A stretch of DNA of 64,000 nt from LC029 sp036676475 (GCA_036676475.1 JAKFCU010000026.1:1-64000), one strand, 5' to 3'. Counted from the first letter of the stretch, positions 17,524 to 26,340 are shown. Notes: generated by a model from the sequence alone, not told the origin. Numbers and translations: made by a program.

Positions 17524-18276
17524 TCAGTTTTCGAAAATAGTTTGGCAGATCCAATCCGTTATCAAAGGATGAGGCAAATACGTCTTCCCATTGTAGGCAC
17601 AGTTAATTCCTTTTAATTTGCTAGGGATAACTGTGTGAGTGAAATACCCCTCACTTAAGAAGATAGGAATAACGATTAACCGATTCTTTAGAGCTAGTGC
17701 TTTTGCTCGACTAATAACCTGATTTCCTTTTAAAGTTGCATAGGAGACACCCTTCAAACCGAGCTGAGTTTGAAGATGTTGACCTATATGCTGAAATAGT
17801 TCTTCCCATTTTTCTTTGAAACCGGCCACTTTGCTTCCATGTCCAATTAGCAGTAAAACTTCATCCTCTGGAATCACAGATAATTCTTGCACTCTTTCTT
17901 CTAGAATATTAAGAACTATGGGATGGGCTTCTAAAGGAGAACACCAGGTCAATTCCGCTGTGGATGATATAGGCCGAAGTTCGGTTGGGATCCGAGACTG
18001 TTCAAGTAAACCCAAAGCATACTGTATTTCCTCTAAGTGAGTGCTTCCCATCGTAATAAAAAGCGGAATGATGAGTATACGATTCACTCCATGGCATTCT
18101 AGTGAATAGACCCCGTCCGCTATGCTCTTGCCAGGGACCAGTTCTAAAAATCCGATGGCCATAGGCATTTCCGGAATCTTAAACCTGGCCTTCTGGACTG
18201 CCTCCTCGATTCCTTTCACCCAGTTCGCATTACGGGAGCCGTGTGCAATAACAAGAGCACCAACGTTCGTCACCAT
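17524..18276 (-). CDS. sirB: Sirohydrochlorin chelatase
   Basis: A 250-residue CbiX/SirB-type chelatase made of two repeats: LVIAHGSRNANWVKGIEEAV at residue 8 and LLLIGHGSKVAGFKEKWEEL near residue 145. The GHGS/AHGS His residues bind metal. It inserts Fe(II) into sirohydrochlorin to make siroheme for the sulfite reductase encoded downstream. The ATG lies only 3 bases after GGAGG, so the adjacent GTG (18273) may be the true start. It corresponds to YlnE of the Bacillus subtilis sulfate cluster. Confidence 0.9.
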   Translation of the reverse strand: MVTNVGALVIAHGSRNANWVKGIEEAVQKARFKIPEMPMAIGFLELVPGKSIADGVYSLECHGVNRILIIPLFITMGSTHLEEIQYALGLLEQSRIPTELRPISSTAELTWCSPLEAHPIVLNILEERVQELSVIPEDEVLLLIGHGSKVAGFKEKWEELFQHIGQHLQTQLGLKGVSYATLKGNQVISRAKALALKNRLIVIPIFLSEGYFTHTVIPSKLKGINCAYNGKTYLPHPLITDWICQTIFEN

Positions 18277-18477
18277 CTACCTCCGGATCCTATGATTGAT
18301 TCCATATCTCTTATGATAACTCATATCCAATACCATACACATCAGGGGCAGCAAATTTTTTCTTTCCATTTATTCCAACTATTTGCTGTTTGTTTTATGG
18401 CGCATTTTCCTTGGATTAATTCCGACTTATTAGATATGAATAATATAATTTAATTTACTACCCCTGTCAACAACAAT

Positions 18478-19122
18478 TTATTTTTGGTTATTCACATACT
18501 TATTTATCAAATCCTGGACATATCGATTTCGTTTTTCGTTATTGCCTTCCTTCGTCCAATCCAAATAACGAGGATGAAGCAGCTCTGATAATAAAGCCTT
18601 CTGAAGCACGGATGGAAGCTTTAGATTGATAATTTGACGCCTGTATTTACCGAGGAAGTTGACATACTCTTCATACTCTGTGCCAATAAACTCTTCTAAT
18701 TCTTTCTTTAGTCTTTTGGAAAAACCAGGATTATCTCCCCCTGTAGAAATGGAGATTTGAAGATTTCCCCGTTCAATAACAGAAGGAACGATCAACGTAC
18801 TTATTTCCGGTTGGTCTACGATATTGATCCATTGGTCTGGGGAAGTGGATTCATAGACCAGTTGGTTGATCGTTGGATTATCGGTAGCTGCTATAACCAA
18901 GCACGCTCCCTTGACATCTAGAGGAAGGAAACTTCGTGCCATCCACTCTAGCTTTCCTTCCCGCGCCCACTGAACAATGAACTCTGTGCAAACCGGACTG
19001 ACAACAAGAACCCTACCTTCTGCTTTTAATAGTGATCGTATCTTTCGCTCGGCTACCTTACCGCCGCCTATAACAACACATCGTTTCCCGCTAAGTTTCA
19101 ACATGGCTGAATAATAGGGCAT
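18478..19122 (-). CDS. sirC: Precorrin-2 dehydrogenase
   Basis: A 214-residue NAD-dependent enzyme that oxidises precorrin-2 to sirohydrochlorin. CVVIGGGKVAERKIRSLLKA at residue 15 is the NAD-binding motif; LVIAATDNPTINQLV and IVPSVIERGNLQISISTGG are family signatures, and the C-terminal helical domain is complete. It corresponds to YlnF. It is the first gene of the minus-strand sulfate cluster, with AAGGGGGA ahead of the ATG. The uroporphyrinogen methyltransferase (SumT/YlnD) that should make its substrate is not in the window. A 200-bp gap separates it from sirB and could hold a second promoter. Confidence 0.92.
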   Translation of the reverse strand: MPYYSAMLKLSGKRCVVIGGGKVAERKIRSLLKAEGRVLVVSPVCTEFIVQWAREGKLEWMARSFLPLDVKGACLVIAATDNPTINQLVYESTSPDQWINIVDQPEISTLIVPSVIERGNLQISISTGGDNPGFSKRLKKELEEFIGTEYEEYVNFLGKYRRQIINLKLPSVLQKALLSELLHPRYLDWTKEGNNEKRNRYVQDLINKYVNNQK

Positions 19123-19319
19123 GATCGATTTCCCCCTTCATCTGTTTGCTGGTGTACTGCGTCGAATTAGCTTTCTTTCACCAGCGATTGTTGTGCCCTC
19201 GTGGGTGTTATCATAACTATAACCGATCTTACGCTATGAGGTAAAAGCTTGTCCATTTCTTAATGGGGATAAACACCCATGACGATTGGTGAATAGAATA
19301 GTTTCAGGAGGAGATTGAG

Positions 19320-19889
19320 GTGGACTATTTTGATGAAACGATGAAGCATATACAAAAAGCGACAGAAAGACTCGGCCATGCCGATTTTAATCACACCAAT
19401 CCGTGGCAATCCCTTCACCATATGCAGCAAATATTCGATCAAAATTTTTGGCAAAATGTGCACCAGTTAACTTCCCTTGCTCAAAGTCAGAATACCGGTA
19501 GTCCCACTGGGGTAAAGCATCCATATCAAGAAGCAAAGGAGAAAACGAATAACTTTTCCCCCAAGATTGATCTTTTTCAAACTTTAGGAAAAATAATCGT
19601 CTGCTGCGAATTGGCTGGGTTAGACAAAAATAGCTTGAAGATATCCGTGTCGAACGGCCAGCTCCTCATAATCCAAGGAAAGATCAAAGAACATGATTTA
19701 GCGGAATATCTCATTCTAAATGAACGGTATTGCGGAAAATTTAACCGTCACGTGGCCCTTCCCTCTCTCGTTCTCTCAGAAGGAGTAAAAACGACCTATA
19801 AAGACGGCCTTTTACAGGTACATTTAATCAAAAAAAATAAGAAACAAATAGTAAAGGGAACGAAGAACCTCCCTGTGGATCTTGAATAA
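19320..19889 (+). CDS. Hsp20-family small heat-shock protein
   Basis: A 189-residue protein whose C-terminal 100 residues form an alpha-crystallin domain: PKIDLFQTLGKIIVCCELAG, then LKISVSNGQLLIIQGKI, a core RYCGKFNRHVALP and GVKTTYKDGLLQVHLIK. It is an ATP-independent holdase. The N-terminal 80 residues are longer and more polar than usual, and the C-terminal IxI/V motif is weak. Two adjacent Cys (VCCEL) in the domain are uncommon. Start is GTG after AGGAGGA. No HAIR or CIRCE-like inverted repeat is seen upstream. It is related to CotM/YocM-type proteins, which could include a spore role. Confidence 0.85.
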   Translation: MDYFDETMKHIQKATERLGHADFNHTNPWQSLHHMQQIFDQNFWQNVHQLTSLAQSQNTGSPTGVKHPYQEAKEKTNNFSPKIDLFQTLGKIIVCCELAGLDKNSLKISVSNGQLLIIQGKIKEHDLAEYLILNERYCGKFNRHVALPSLVLSEGVKTTYKDGLLQVHLIKKNKKQIVKGTKNLPVDLE

Positions 19890-19895
19890 GTGAGA

Positions 19896-19932
19896 TAGCC
19901 CTGAAAGTTTGTGAAACTTCAAGGGCTTTTTC
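19896..19932 (+). terminator. Intrinsic terminator of the hsp20 gene
   Basis: AGCCCTGAAAGTTT pairs with AAACTTCAAGGGCT (one mismatch region) and is followed by TTTTTC. It lies directly before a small repeat array. Confidence 0.85.
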
Positions 19933-20024
19933 TTGATTCGAACAAAAAATAGGTTGATTCAAACAAAATATGCAATGATTCGAACAAAAAAACAAGGTAT
20001 TCGAACAATATTCAAACAAAATCT
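19933..20024. repeat. Array of 21-22-bp degenerate repeats (type TTGATTCGAAC)
   Basis: Four to five units with a spacing of 21-22 bp begin TTGATTCGAACAAAA, TTGATTCAAACAAAA, TGATTCGAACAAAAA, TATTCGAACAATA and TTCAAACAAAA. The core ATTCGAACAAA is conserved and the filler changes. It lies between convergent hsp20 and patatin genes. A related array is at 42585-42692. No spacers of CRISPR type are present, because repeats directly abut. Confidence 0.7.
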
Positions 20025-20066
20025 AAAAACCAATTCTTAAGCTATTGAAGAACTACTAAACCAACT

Positions 20067-20978
20067 TCATTTTTTTAACTTGCTTCGGTATATAGTGATA
20101 TATTTTTGAAAATCCCAATTAATAAGAAAATCAACTGCCGCTTCTCTGCCTTTTTGGACAAGCTCCTTCTTTTGGGTTTCTGTGAGATTAAATTGGGTTG
20201 CCGTATAGGGAATATCTTTAATAAAAATCGTTCTGACTGCATCATGTGTATTAATATATCGACGATCATGCCCCTCTACCATCGTTCGGATCAAAGCAAT
20301 ACTTAATTCCACTGGACCTTTTACCTTTTCAGGTTGATGAACATATCGGGGTCCTGACAAACGAAATCCAAAAGTCGGCCAACGCGGAGTCTCTTTTGAA
20401 TCAAATAACCAAATCGGATAATTGCTCAATATGCCACCGTCAACCATGATATTTCCCGAAAGGGTAAAGGGCCGAAAAAAATAAGGGATCGTACAGCTCA
20501 TACAAACAGCGAGTGCAAGAGGAAATTGAGAAGGATTGATACCATAGGTGGGAAGATCGTCTGGAAGTACGCACATTTTGTTATTAGTAATATCTGTTAC
20601 AATAATCCTTAACTTATTCTTAGGCAAGTCGCCAAAGGTAAAGATCCCTTTTTTTCTAAAAATACCTTTCAACCAATCTTCCAACACTTGAATAGAATAA
20701 ATTCCATTATACATCTCTAAGCAGAACCAAGGACCAATGAAAGGAATACGTCCTATACCCTTCTTTACCTCTAGCTGGTCAAAGGGGAATTCTAACAACA
20801 AAGAAGTTAATTCATCCTTCCCCTTGATTCCAACAGCGAGCAAAGCTGCAATAATCGATCCGGCTGATGTTCCTGCAAGATGCTCCCACTCATAACCCGC
20901 CTCTTCCATTGCATCAACGGCCCCCAAAAAAGCGAGGCCTTTGATGCCACCTCCTTCGAAAACGGCATCGATTTTCAT
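20067..20978 (-). CDS. Patatin-like phospholipase
   Basis: A 303-residue serine lipase of the patatin family. FEGGGIKGLAFLGAVDAM is the oxyanion loop, AGTSAGSIIAALLA gives the nucleophile Ser in GxSxG, and VDGGILSNYPIWLF holds the catalytic Asp in DGG. The family hydrolyses acyl bonds of phospholipids with a Ser-Asp dyad. There is no signal peptide, so it is cytosolic or peripherally membrane bound. I choose ATG 20978 (MKIDAVFEGG) because GAGGGGGG precedes it; a start 21 bp earlier covers that site. Closest in form to the RssA/YqhO subgroup. Confidence 0.88.
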   Translation of the reverse strand: MKIDAVFEGGGIKGLAFLGAVDAMEEAGYEWEHLAGTSAGSIIAALLAVGIKGKDELTSLLLEFPFDQLEVKKGIGRIPFIGPWFCLEMYNGIYSIQVLEDWLKGIFRKKGIFTFGDLPKNKLRIIVTDITNNKMCVLPDDLPTYGINPSQFPLALAVCMSCTIPYFFRPFTLSGNIMVDGGILSNYPIWLFDSKETPRWPTFGFRLSGPRYVHQPEKVKGPVELSIALIRTMVEGHDRRYINTHDAVRTIFIKDIPYTATQFNLTETQKKELVQKGREAAVDFLINWDFQKYITIYRSKLKK

Positions 20979-21116
20979 CAAATCCCCCCTCTTTTGCATT
21001 CCCTTCTATTATTGTATAGAGCGGAAAAAAGAGTATGCCAAAGGAAGAACCTTATTCCTCCATTTTGTATTTTATAATAGGGGAAACTCCTTGTCTGTTT
21101 CTGAATAGTATCAGCA

Positions 21117-21151
21117 AAATACCCTCCATCTAAATAGATAGAGGGTATTTA
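21117..21151 (-). terminator. Intrinsic terminator of the Met/His-rich protein gene
   Basis: AAATACCCTC pairs with GAGGGTATTT over a short loop, 10 bp after the stop codon at 21162. A-rich flank on the plus strand gives the T-tract on the minus strand. Confidence 0.75.
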
Positions 21152-21161
21152 TTCGAATCCA

Positions 21162-21914
21162 TCATATACTGTGGTGATGATGGTGTTTATGCTTGCAAGA
21201 ATCCATCATATAGTGATGATGGTGCTTATCCTTACCTGAATCCATCATATGGTGGTGATGGTACTTATGCTTGCAAGAATCCTTCATGGAATTAGAACTG
21301 CCATACTTCATGGAAGAATCGTAGGAGGAGTCATAAGAGGAAGAGTAGGAGGAATCATGATAACACTTTTGCTTATAATACCTGCATTTTTTTTCATGAT
21401 ATTTTTTCTTCATCATGTAATGGTAATACTTTTGTTTGTGATGCTTATGCTTTTGGCACTTATATTCATAATAAGTTACTTTCTTCATATGGAATTCGAG
21501 CTTAATTATCAATTTGGATTGTGATTTCTGCAAGGGTTGCGGGATGTTCAACATGTGAAACGGCTGCATAGGTGGTATATTCATCATATCATTAGGCATT
21601 ACGGGCGGTTTGATGTTCATTCCATAGTGCATCACAGGAGGTTTATTCATCATATCATTAGGCATTACGGGCGGTTTGATGTTCATTTCATGATGCATCA
21701 CAGGAGGTTTATTCATCATTTCATTAGGTATAACGGGCGGTTTGATGTTCATTTCATGATGCATCACAGGAGGGTTATTCATCATTTCATTAGGTATAAC
21801 GGGCGGTTTGACGTTCATTTCATGATGTATCACAGGAGGTTTTTTCATCATTTCATCGGGCATAACAGGCGGTGTCGGAGGCATAGGCGGCATTTGACTA
21901 GGCTTTTTTTCCAT
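21162..21914 (-). CDS. Met/Pro/His-rich tandem-repeat protein, possible spore coat or metal-binding
   Basis: About 250 residues of extreme composition in three blocks. Residues about 20-120 are 22-residue tandem repeats of the form PPVMHHEMNIKPPVIPNEMM. A basic Lys/Tyr/His/Cys block follows (YYEYKCQKHKHHKQKYYHY), then a Ser/Tyr/Asp stretch (SSYSSSYDSSYDSS) and three His-cluster repeats (CKHKYHHHHMMDSG). There is no signal peptide and no catalytic domain. Composition recalls Bacillus coat proteins (CotG/CotB-like tails) and Met/His copper-binding proteins. Start: ATG 21914 is better spaced from AAAGGAG than ATG 21926. Function unknown; probably monocistronic. Confidence 0.6.
   Translation of the reverse strand: MEKKPSQMPPMPPTPPVMPDEMMKKPPVIHHEMNVKPPVIPNEMMNNPPVMHHEMNIKPPVIPNEMMNKPPVMHHEMNIKPPVMPNDMMNKPPVMHYGMNIKPPVMPNDMMNIPPMQPFHMLNIPQPLQKSQSKLIIKLEFHMKKVTYYEYKCQKHKHHKQKYYHYMMKKKYHEKKCRYYKQKCYHDSSYSSSYDSSYDSSMKYGSSNSMKDSCKHKYHHHHMMDSGKDKHHHHYMMDSCKHKHHHHHSI
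21579..21868. repeat. 66-bp tandem repeats inside the Met/His-rich gene
   Basis: Units begin with ATTCATCAT at 21579, 21645, 21711 and 21777, exactly 66 bp apart, with a diverged fifth at about 21843. They encode the 22-residue protein repeats. High identity between units suggests recent expansion by slippage or recombination. Confidence 0.85.
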
Positions 21915-22024
21915 CGGGCAGGTCATCTCCTTTAGGTCTTTGTCTTTATACTTATATGAGGAGATTCACCTAGCCGTAACGACACCTGCCTATGTAGCCT
22001 CGATTATTATCGCCTATTTTTTAG

Positions 22025-22729
22025 TTATTTGCGGATATCTTCTACATCCTCTTCTTCCATCTCTTCTACTTTGGAATAAACTTCCTCCATCATGAGTGGA
22101 AAGGGAAAAGGAGAAGTCCAAAAAGGTGGAGCTATCTTCCAGCGATTCAACACAGGAGAAGGCATAGGCTGCGTTGGAAGGGGAACCATACCATACCTTC
22201 CCTTCCCGATGTGATCCTTACTTGAAAAGGAACTCCCCTTTGAGTGCAAATTCGAGAGCACCTCCTTCCAAGGAATGCCCCGGAATAACACATATTGAAA
22301 CGGATTTTCTTCAAAGACTCCTCCCACAGTAAAGGCTGATGCGATTAAATGCTTACAAGGAACCGTCTCATCCGGACAGGTGCAAGAGAGCTGTAAGGGA
22401 GGGATCGAGAGCAATGCAGAAAGGCAAGCAACTTCTGTAAAGGCCTCATGCACCTCTTTGGCATAGATTTTCATAACCAAGGATGGCTGTTCGATAAAGG
22501 TGTTTTTAATCTGTTCTTGTAAGGAAAAATCCAGTGGTGCACATCTCATCTCTTGCCGATAGACTTCACTCCCTTTTATCGAAGTATTCACTCTCCCTGC
22601 TGATATGTGTAATTCAACTTGCTGCTTTTGCTGTGAAATGGTTCTCCCGCGATGCCACCGGGAGGATATACTGCTATCTTGCCAATAGGCTAACCAATCT
22701 TTCATGAACCAAGTAACCTTTTTCCGCAA
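22025..22729 (-). CDS. SWIM zinc-finger protein (YwqB-like)
   Basis: A 234-residue protein with a SWIM motif, SCTCPDETVPCKHLIAS, at about residue 120 (CxCx(n)CxH), a zinc finger that binds DNA or protein. The N-terminal part matches the usual SWIM context (GRTISQQKQQVELHIS). Its gene is 70 bp from the SNF2 helicase gene on the same strand, the arrangement of ywqB/ywqA in Bacillus subtilis, so the two probably act together on DNA. Start is TTG with AGGAGGGG 6 bases upstream. The Glu-rich C-terminus (VEEMEEEDVED) is probably disordered. Confidence 0.85.
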   Translation of the reverse strand: MRKKVTWFMKDWLAYWQDSSISSRWHRGRTISQQKQQVELHISAGRVNTSIKGSEVYRQEMRCAPLDFSLQEQIKNTFIEQPSLVMKIYAKEVHEAFTEVACLSALLSIPPLQLSCTCPDETVPCKHLIASAFTVGGVFEENPFQYVLFRGIPWKEVLSNLHSKGSSFSSKDHIGKGRYGMVPLPTQPMPSPVLNRWKIAPPFWTSPFPFPLMMEEVYSKVEEMEEEDVEDIRK

Positions 22730-22749
22730 GGCTTCCCCTCCTTTTTCCT

Positions 22750-22801
22750 ACACCCATCAGTCGGGTATTATACGCATTAGGCTACGCCAGTAGCTTTCTT
22801 A
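22750..22801. repeat. 51-bp structured repeat, copy A (covarying stem 1)
   Basis: A single copy of the dispersed 51-bp element. Stem 1, ACTT/AAGT in most copies, is here ACCC (22752-22755) and GGGT (22763-22766) around the usual 7-base loop ATCAGTC: both sides changed and pairing is kept. Stem 2 is GCTAC-GCCA-GTAGC. The element ends with the TTA that is the stop codon (TAA) of the SNF2 gene. Confidence 0.85.
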
Positions 22802-25642
22802 GAAATCATCGATTAGCTGGTTGTGCAAAGACAGAAGCTCTTGTAAATCATTCGATGATAATTCTGTAATCCAGCTTTCTCCCATTCCCATCATATCTGT
22901 AACCAAACCAAGTTTTCGTTCAATCATCAAATCAATTTTCTCCTCGATCGTCCCCATACAGATCAGTTTGTGAACATGAACCGTTCGCGTTTGGCCGATT
23001 CGATAGGCACGGTCAGTAGCTTGGTTTTCCACTGCGGGATTCCACCAACGGTCGAAGTGAATGACGCGATTCGCTCGTGTCAAATTCAACCCCACCCCTC
23101 CAGCTTTTAACGAAAGCAGTAAGATCGGCGGACCTCCTGTTTCCCTCTGGAATTGTTGGATCATCTCATCTCGCCCCGCCGCTGGAACTGCACCATGCAA
23201 GAATGGAATCTTGAGGGAAAGCTTTTCATCCAGTAGTTGTTGGAGTAGGAATCCCATTTGTGAAAATTGGGTAAAGATCAAGATACGATCGTCCTCGCTT
23301 ATCATTTCCTCCACCATATCCATCATTCTGCTTAACTTTCCAGAACTTCTACCCTGCAAGGAACGGAGGTGCAGGAAAAGTGACGGATGGTTACAGATTT
23401 GCTTTAGCTTTAGGATAGTGGATAAAATCAATCCCTTTCTCGCAAGTCCAGTGAGTTGCTTTTCCTTCTGCATGACTTCTTTTACAACCTTTTCATACAT
23501 CGCAGCCTGTTCCCCGGTAAGGTAGCAGTATTCCTTTTTTTCCACTTTATCAGGGAGATCTTGAATGATTCCAGGATCTGCCTTGGATCGGCGAAGAAGA
23601 AAGGGACGAATCAGCCTTTTGAGCGATTCAATTCGTTTTTTATCTTGCATCTTTTCAATCGGTATAGCAAATTGCCGTCGAAAGGCAGTCTGGGATCCCA
23701 AGAAACCAGGATTGAGAAATTCAAAAATAGACCAAAGTTCATCTAAACGATTCTCCATTGGCGTTCCTGTTAAAGCAATCCGATGTGCTCCCTTCAGCTT
23801 GCGTATGACCTTAGATTGAAGGGAAGAAGGATTCTTAATGTGTTGGGCTTCATCCAAGATAACCCCATCCCATCTAATCGGAGATAAGAATGTATGATCT
23901 CTTTGGATTAAGGAATAGGTCGTTAGGATTAAGTCATACTGCAAGGCTTCTTGGTTGAATTTTTCCTTCGTCAAGCGCTGCGGACCATGATGAACCAGAA
24001 CGGCAAGACTGGGCATGAACCGCTGAATTTCTCGCTGCCAATTGCCTAACACTGATGTAGGACAGATCAACAGAAAAGGCCGGTTGATTCCCTGCTGTTC
24101 CTTGCAATAAGCCATATAGGAGAGAAATTGAATCGTTTTACCGAGACCCATATCATCCGCTAAACAAGCTCCCATCCCCCACTTTCGAAGCTCGAGCAAC
24201 CAGGACATCCCCACATGTTGATAAGGGCGAAGTTCTCCATTAAAGCTAGAGGAAAGGGCATAATCTTTACTTTGTCCTCCTTCTTTTAACCAATGAAACC
24301 AGTCCTTGATCCAACCGCTTGCCTCGATCGAGCGAATGGACATGGGAACCAGCTCTTGATCTTCCTCAAGCGCATAAAAATAAACTGCATCCCTCAGGGT
24401 AAGCTCCTTCTTTTTTTTGTATTGGTTCACCCATTGAACGGAGCGTTTCAGCTCATCTGCATCAAATAGCATCCACTCTCCATTGACCTGATAAAAAGCA
24501 TCCTGAGTGGAAGTTAATTTTTCCCACTCTTCCGATGTAAGTTCCTGATCTCCTAAGGCAATTTGATATTGAAAGGATAATAGGCTTTCCAGCCCCATTT
24601 CCCCACTGCTAGTATATTCAGGAGAATCAAGCTGAAGCCTCATGCTAAACCACTTGGAATGAGGTTGCAGTAAGGATTGTGGAGCTAACACAGCGTACCC
24701 CTTGGTTCGCAACACGGGGGCAGCCTTCTTCAAAAATTGATAGGCCTCCTCCATGGTTACTGGGCAGCAGTACGGTGCCCACTCCCATCCTCCTGCCAAA
24801 ACGGGATAAATATCCGCAGCTTCAGCCAATTCCGTTAGAAAAAGGTTTTTCTTCACAGGATCTAGGCCATCCCAAGAAATAAGCAGGCCAGTTGGCTCCA
24901 TCCAATAATAGGCAACAGTCCATCCACTTTTTTCATGAGATGGTTCGAGGCGAAAACATACTCGACCTATATTTTTCTCCTGTTCTTCTTGATCCCCTCT
25001 CCAGGTAAGAAAAGATTGGTAAAGCTCTTGCCAACGCTTCCCGTCTCCAGGCAGATGTTCTTCCATGCATAATCGTTGGAGCCATTCTTCGTGTAAATAG
25101 AAAGGCTTGAATATTAATAATTTACCTAACTGACTGTGCTTTAACGAGATCCGCGTATTAATGACCAAACGAACATAGCTGTCTACGCAATCCTCAATAA
25201 AACATTTCATCCACGGCCACGCATCGTTGATCTCTTTCAAAAAAGGTTGGCCTTCTTGAGCCCAATACTCGGCCTGTTCCCGTACTTCCGTTTGGCTCCA
25301 ATCCACTAGCCATTGCGCATAGTAGCTTTCCCCCTGTTTTTTCAATCCAGGGTAATAGCTCCCCTTAAATGCTAAAGACTTAGACCAGTGGAACAAGCGT
25401 TGCCAAAACAAGATCTCCGTTGAAAAAGATGAAGAAAACCGATTCAATTCCAGAAAGAACTCCGCCATACGAACACGAGAGATCCATATCTGGTTTTTCT
25501 CATCTTCCCATCCATAATCCTCCATCCCGTTGCTCAGTTCTAAAGGGATGGAAGTGAGCATATCTCCATCTTGAGCCCATATGCAGAATGAAAATTCCTC
25601 ATTCAGTTGAGATGTTGTATAGGTACCTGACAGCGTAATCAT
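22799..25642 (-). CDS. SNF2-family helicase (YwqA-like)
   Basis: A 947-residue Swi2/Snf2 ATPase. The N-terminal 470 residues include the SNF2-associated bacterial domain; the helicase core begins with ACLADDMGLGKTIQFLSYMA (motif I), VILDEAQHIKNPSS (motif II, DEAQ) and RIALTGTPMENRLDELWS (motif III), and ends with LSLKAGGVGLNLT and QATDRAYRIGQ (motifs V and VI). It should be a double-strand DNA translocase. It is upstream of the SWIM gene. The stop codon is at the edge of a 51-bp repeat. Start ATG with a weak ribosome site. Confidence 0.93.
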   Translation of the reverse strand: MITLSGTYTTSQLNEEFSFCIWAQDGDMLTSIPLELSNGMEDYGWEDEKNQIWISRVRMAEFFLELNRFSSSFSTEILFWQRLFHWSKSLAFKGSYYPGLKKQGESYYAQWLVDWSQTEVREQAEYWAQEGQPFLKEINDAWPWMKCFIEDCVDSYVRLVINTRISLKHSQLGKLLIFKPFYLHEEWLQRLCMEEHLPGDGKRWQELYQSFLTWRGDQEEQEKNIGRVCFRLEPSHEKSGWTVAYYWMEPTGLLISWDGLDPVKKNLFLTELAEAADIYPVLAGGWEWAPYCCPVTMEEAYQFLKKAAPVLRTKGYAVLAPQSLLQPHSKWFSMRLQLDSPEYTSSGEMGLESLLSFQYQIALGDQELTSEEWEKLTSTQDAFYQVNGEWMLFDADELKRSVQWVNQYKKKKELTLRDAVYFYALEEDQELVPMSIRSIEASGWIKDWFHWLKEGGQSKDYALSSSFNGELRPYQHVGMSWLLELRKWGMGACLADDMGLGKTIQFLSYMAYCKEQQGINRPFLLICPTSVLGNWQREIQRFMPSLAVLVHHGPQRLTKEKFNQEALQYDLILTTYSLIQRDHTFLSPIRWDGVILDEAQHIKNPSSLQSKVIRKLKGAHRIALTGTPMENRLDELWSIFEFLNPGFLGSQTAFRRQFAIPIEKMQDKKRIESLKRLIRPFLLRRSKADPGIIQDLPDKVEKKEYCYLTGEQAAMYEKVVKEVMQKEKQLTGLARKGLILSTILKLKQICNHPSLFLHLRSLQGRSSGKLSRMMDMVEEMISEDDRILIFTQFSQMGFLLQQLLDEKLSLKIPFLHGAVPAAGRDEMIQQFQRETGGPPILLLSLKAGGVGLNLTRANRVIHFDRWWNPAVENQATDRAYRIGQTRTVHVHKLICMGTIEEKIDLMIERKLGLVTDMMGMGESWITELSSNDLQELLSLHNQLIDDF

Positions 25643-25726
25643 ATCTCAACTCCGTCACCAATTTATTCCCTTTATTATACCAAAAGATTTACAGAAAGGA
25701 AAAAATGCCCAAGAAGAGAGAGTCTC

Positions 25727-26239
25727 TTACTTGAGCACTTGTTTTTCCCGTTCATATAGAAATATCTCACCGACTTTTGTAGAATCCTTGCGTGTAAAGC
25801 CTAGCTCGGTTAAATGTTTAATCATGGGTTTATTGTCCAGCCCTGCTTGACAGCTTATATGACGAGCATTAGGAAAGGTATCGAACAATTGCGAAATCAA
25901 TATTTCTAATGATTCTCTTACATAGCCTTTACCTCGGAACTCTTCAAAAATACAGATAGATGTAATATCAATGGAAAGTCCATAAAAATCAAAAGGCCTC
26001 GAAAATGCTTCCACAAATCCTACGTGCTGATGATTAGCATAAATCATATAAAACTGATAGTCTGGAGGATTTTGCAGTTTTTTGGTTACATCATCAATCG
26101 GATCCATAGTATGAATAACGATGTCTTCTAACCATTCGCAATGTTCTTCATGCTTCTGAAGAGCTGGTTCCTTTAACCAATAACCCAACATCTTCGTTAC
26201 TTCATGGGCATAAATGTTTGTGCGGAGTTCAAGTGTCAA
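25727..26239 (-). CDS. GNAT-family N-acetyltransferase
   Basis: A 170-residue acetyltransferase with the acetyl-CoA motif FEEFRGKGYVRESLEILISQ near residue 98 and a preceding strand IDITSICIFEEF. The final region (GLDNKPMIKHLTELGF) matches the usual GNAT end. Start is TTG after AGGAAGGA. The substrate cannot be read; the acidic N-terminal half (EEHCEWLEDIVIHTMD) is the less conserved acceptor side. Isolated gene. Confidence 0.8.
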   Translation of the reverse strand: MTLELRTNIYAHEVTKMLGYWLKEPALQKHEEHCEWLEDIVIHTMDPIDDVTKKLQNPPDYQFYMIYANHQHVGFVEAFSRPFDFYGLSIDITSICIFEEFRGKGYVRESLEILISQLFDTFPNARHISCQAGLDNKPMIKHLTELGFTRKDSTKVGEIFLYEREKQVLK

Positions 26240-26340
26240 GAGAGATCATCCTTCCTATCTAAGCACACAATCTGAAGCCTATCACCTCAGAAGATGAGGC
26301 CTAAGCCTCCTTAGAGGATAGATGAATCCATTATACACGA

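Noticed and set aside
19123..19319. S-box or other riboswitch before the sulfate cluster
   Set aside because: None of the conserved S-box core strings are found on the minus strand in this interval.
19933..20024. CRISPR-like short repeat array
   Set aside because: Spacing is only 21-22 bp including the repeat, units drift, and no leader or cas genes exist.
21537..21935. Plus-strand ORF rich in His/Arg opposite the Met/His-rich gene
   Set aside because: It is a shadow of the 66-bp repeats; the minus strand has the ribosome binding site and terminator.
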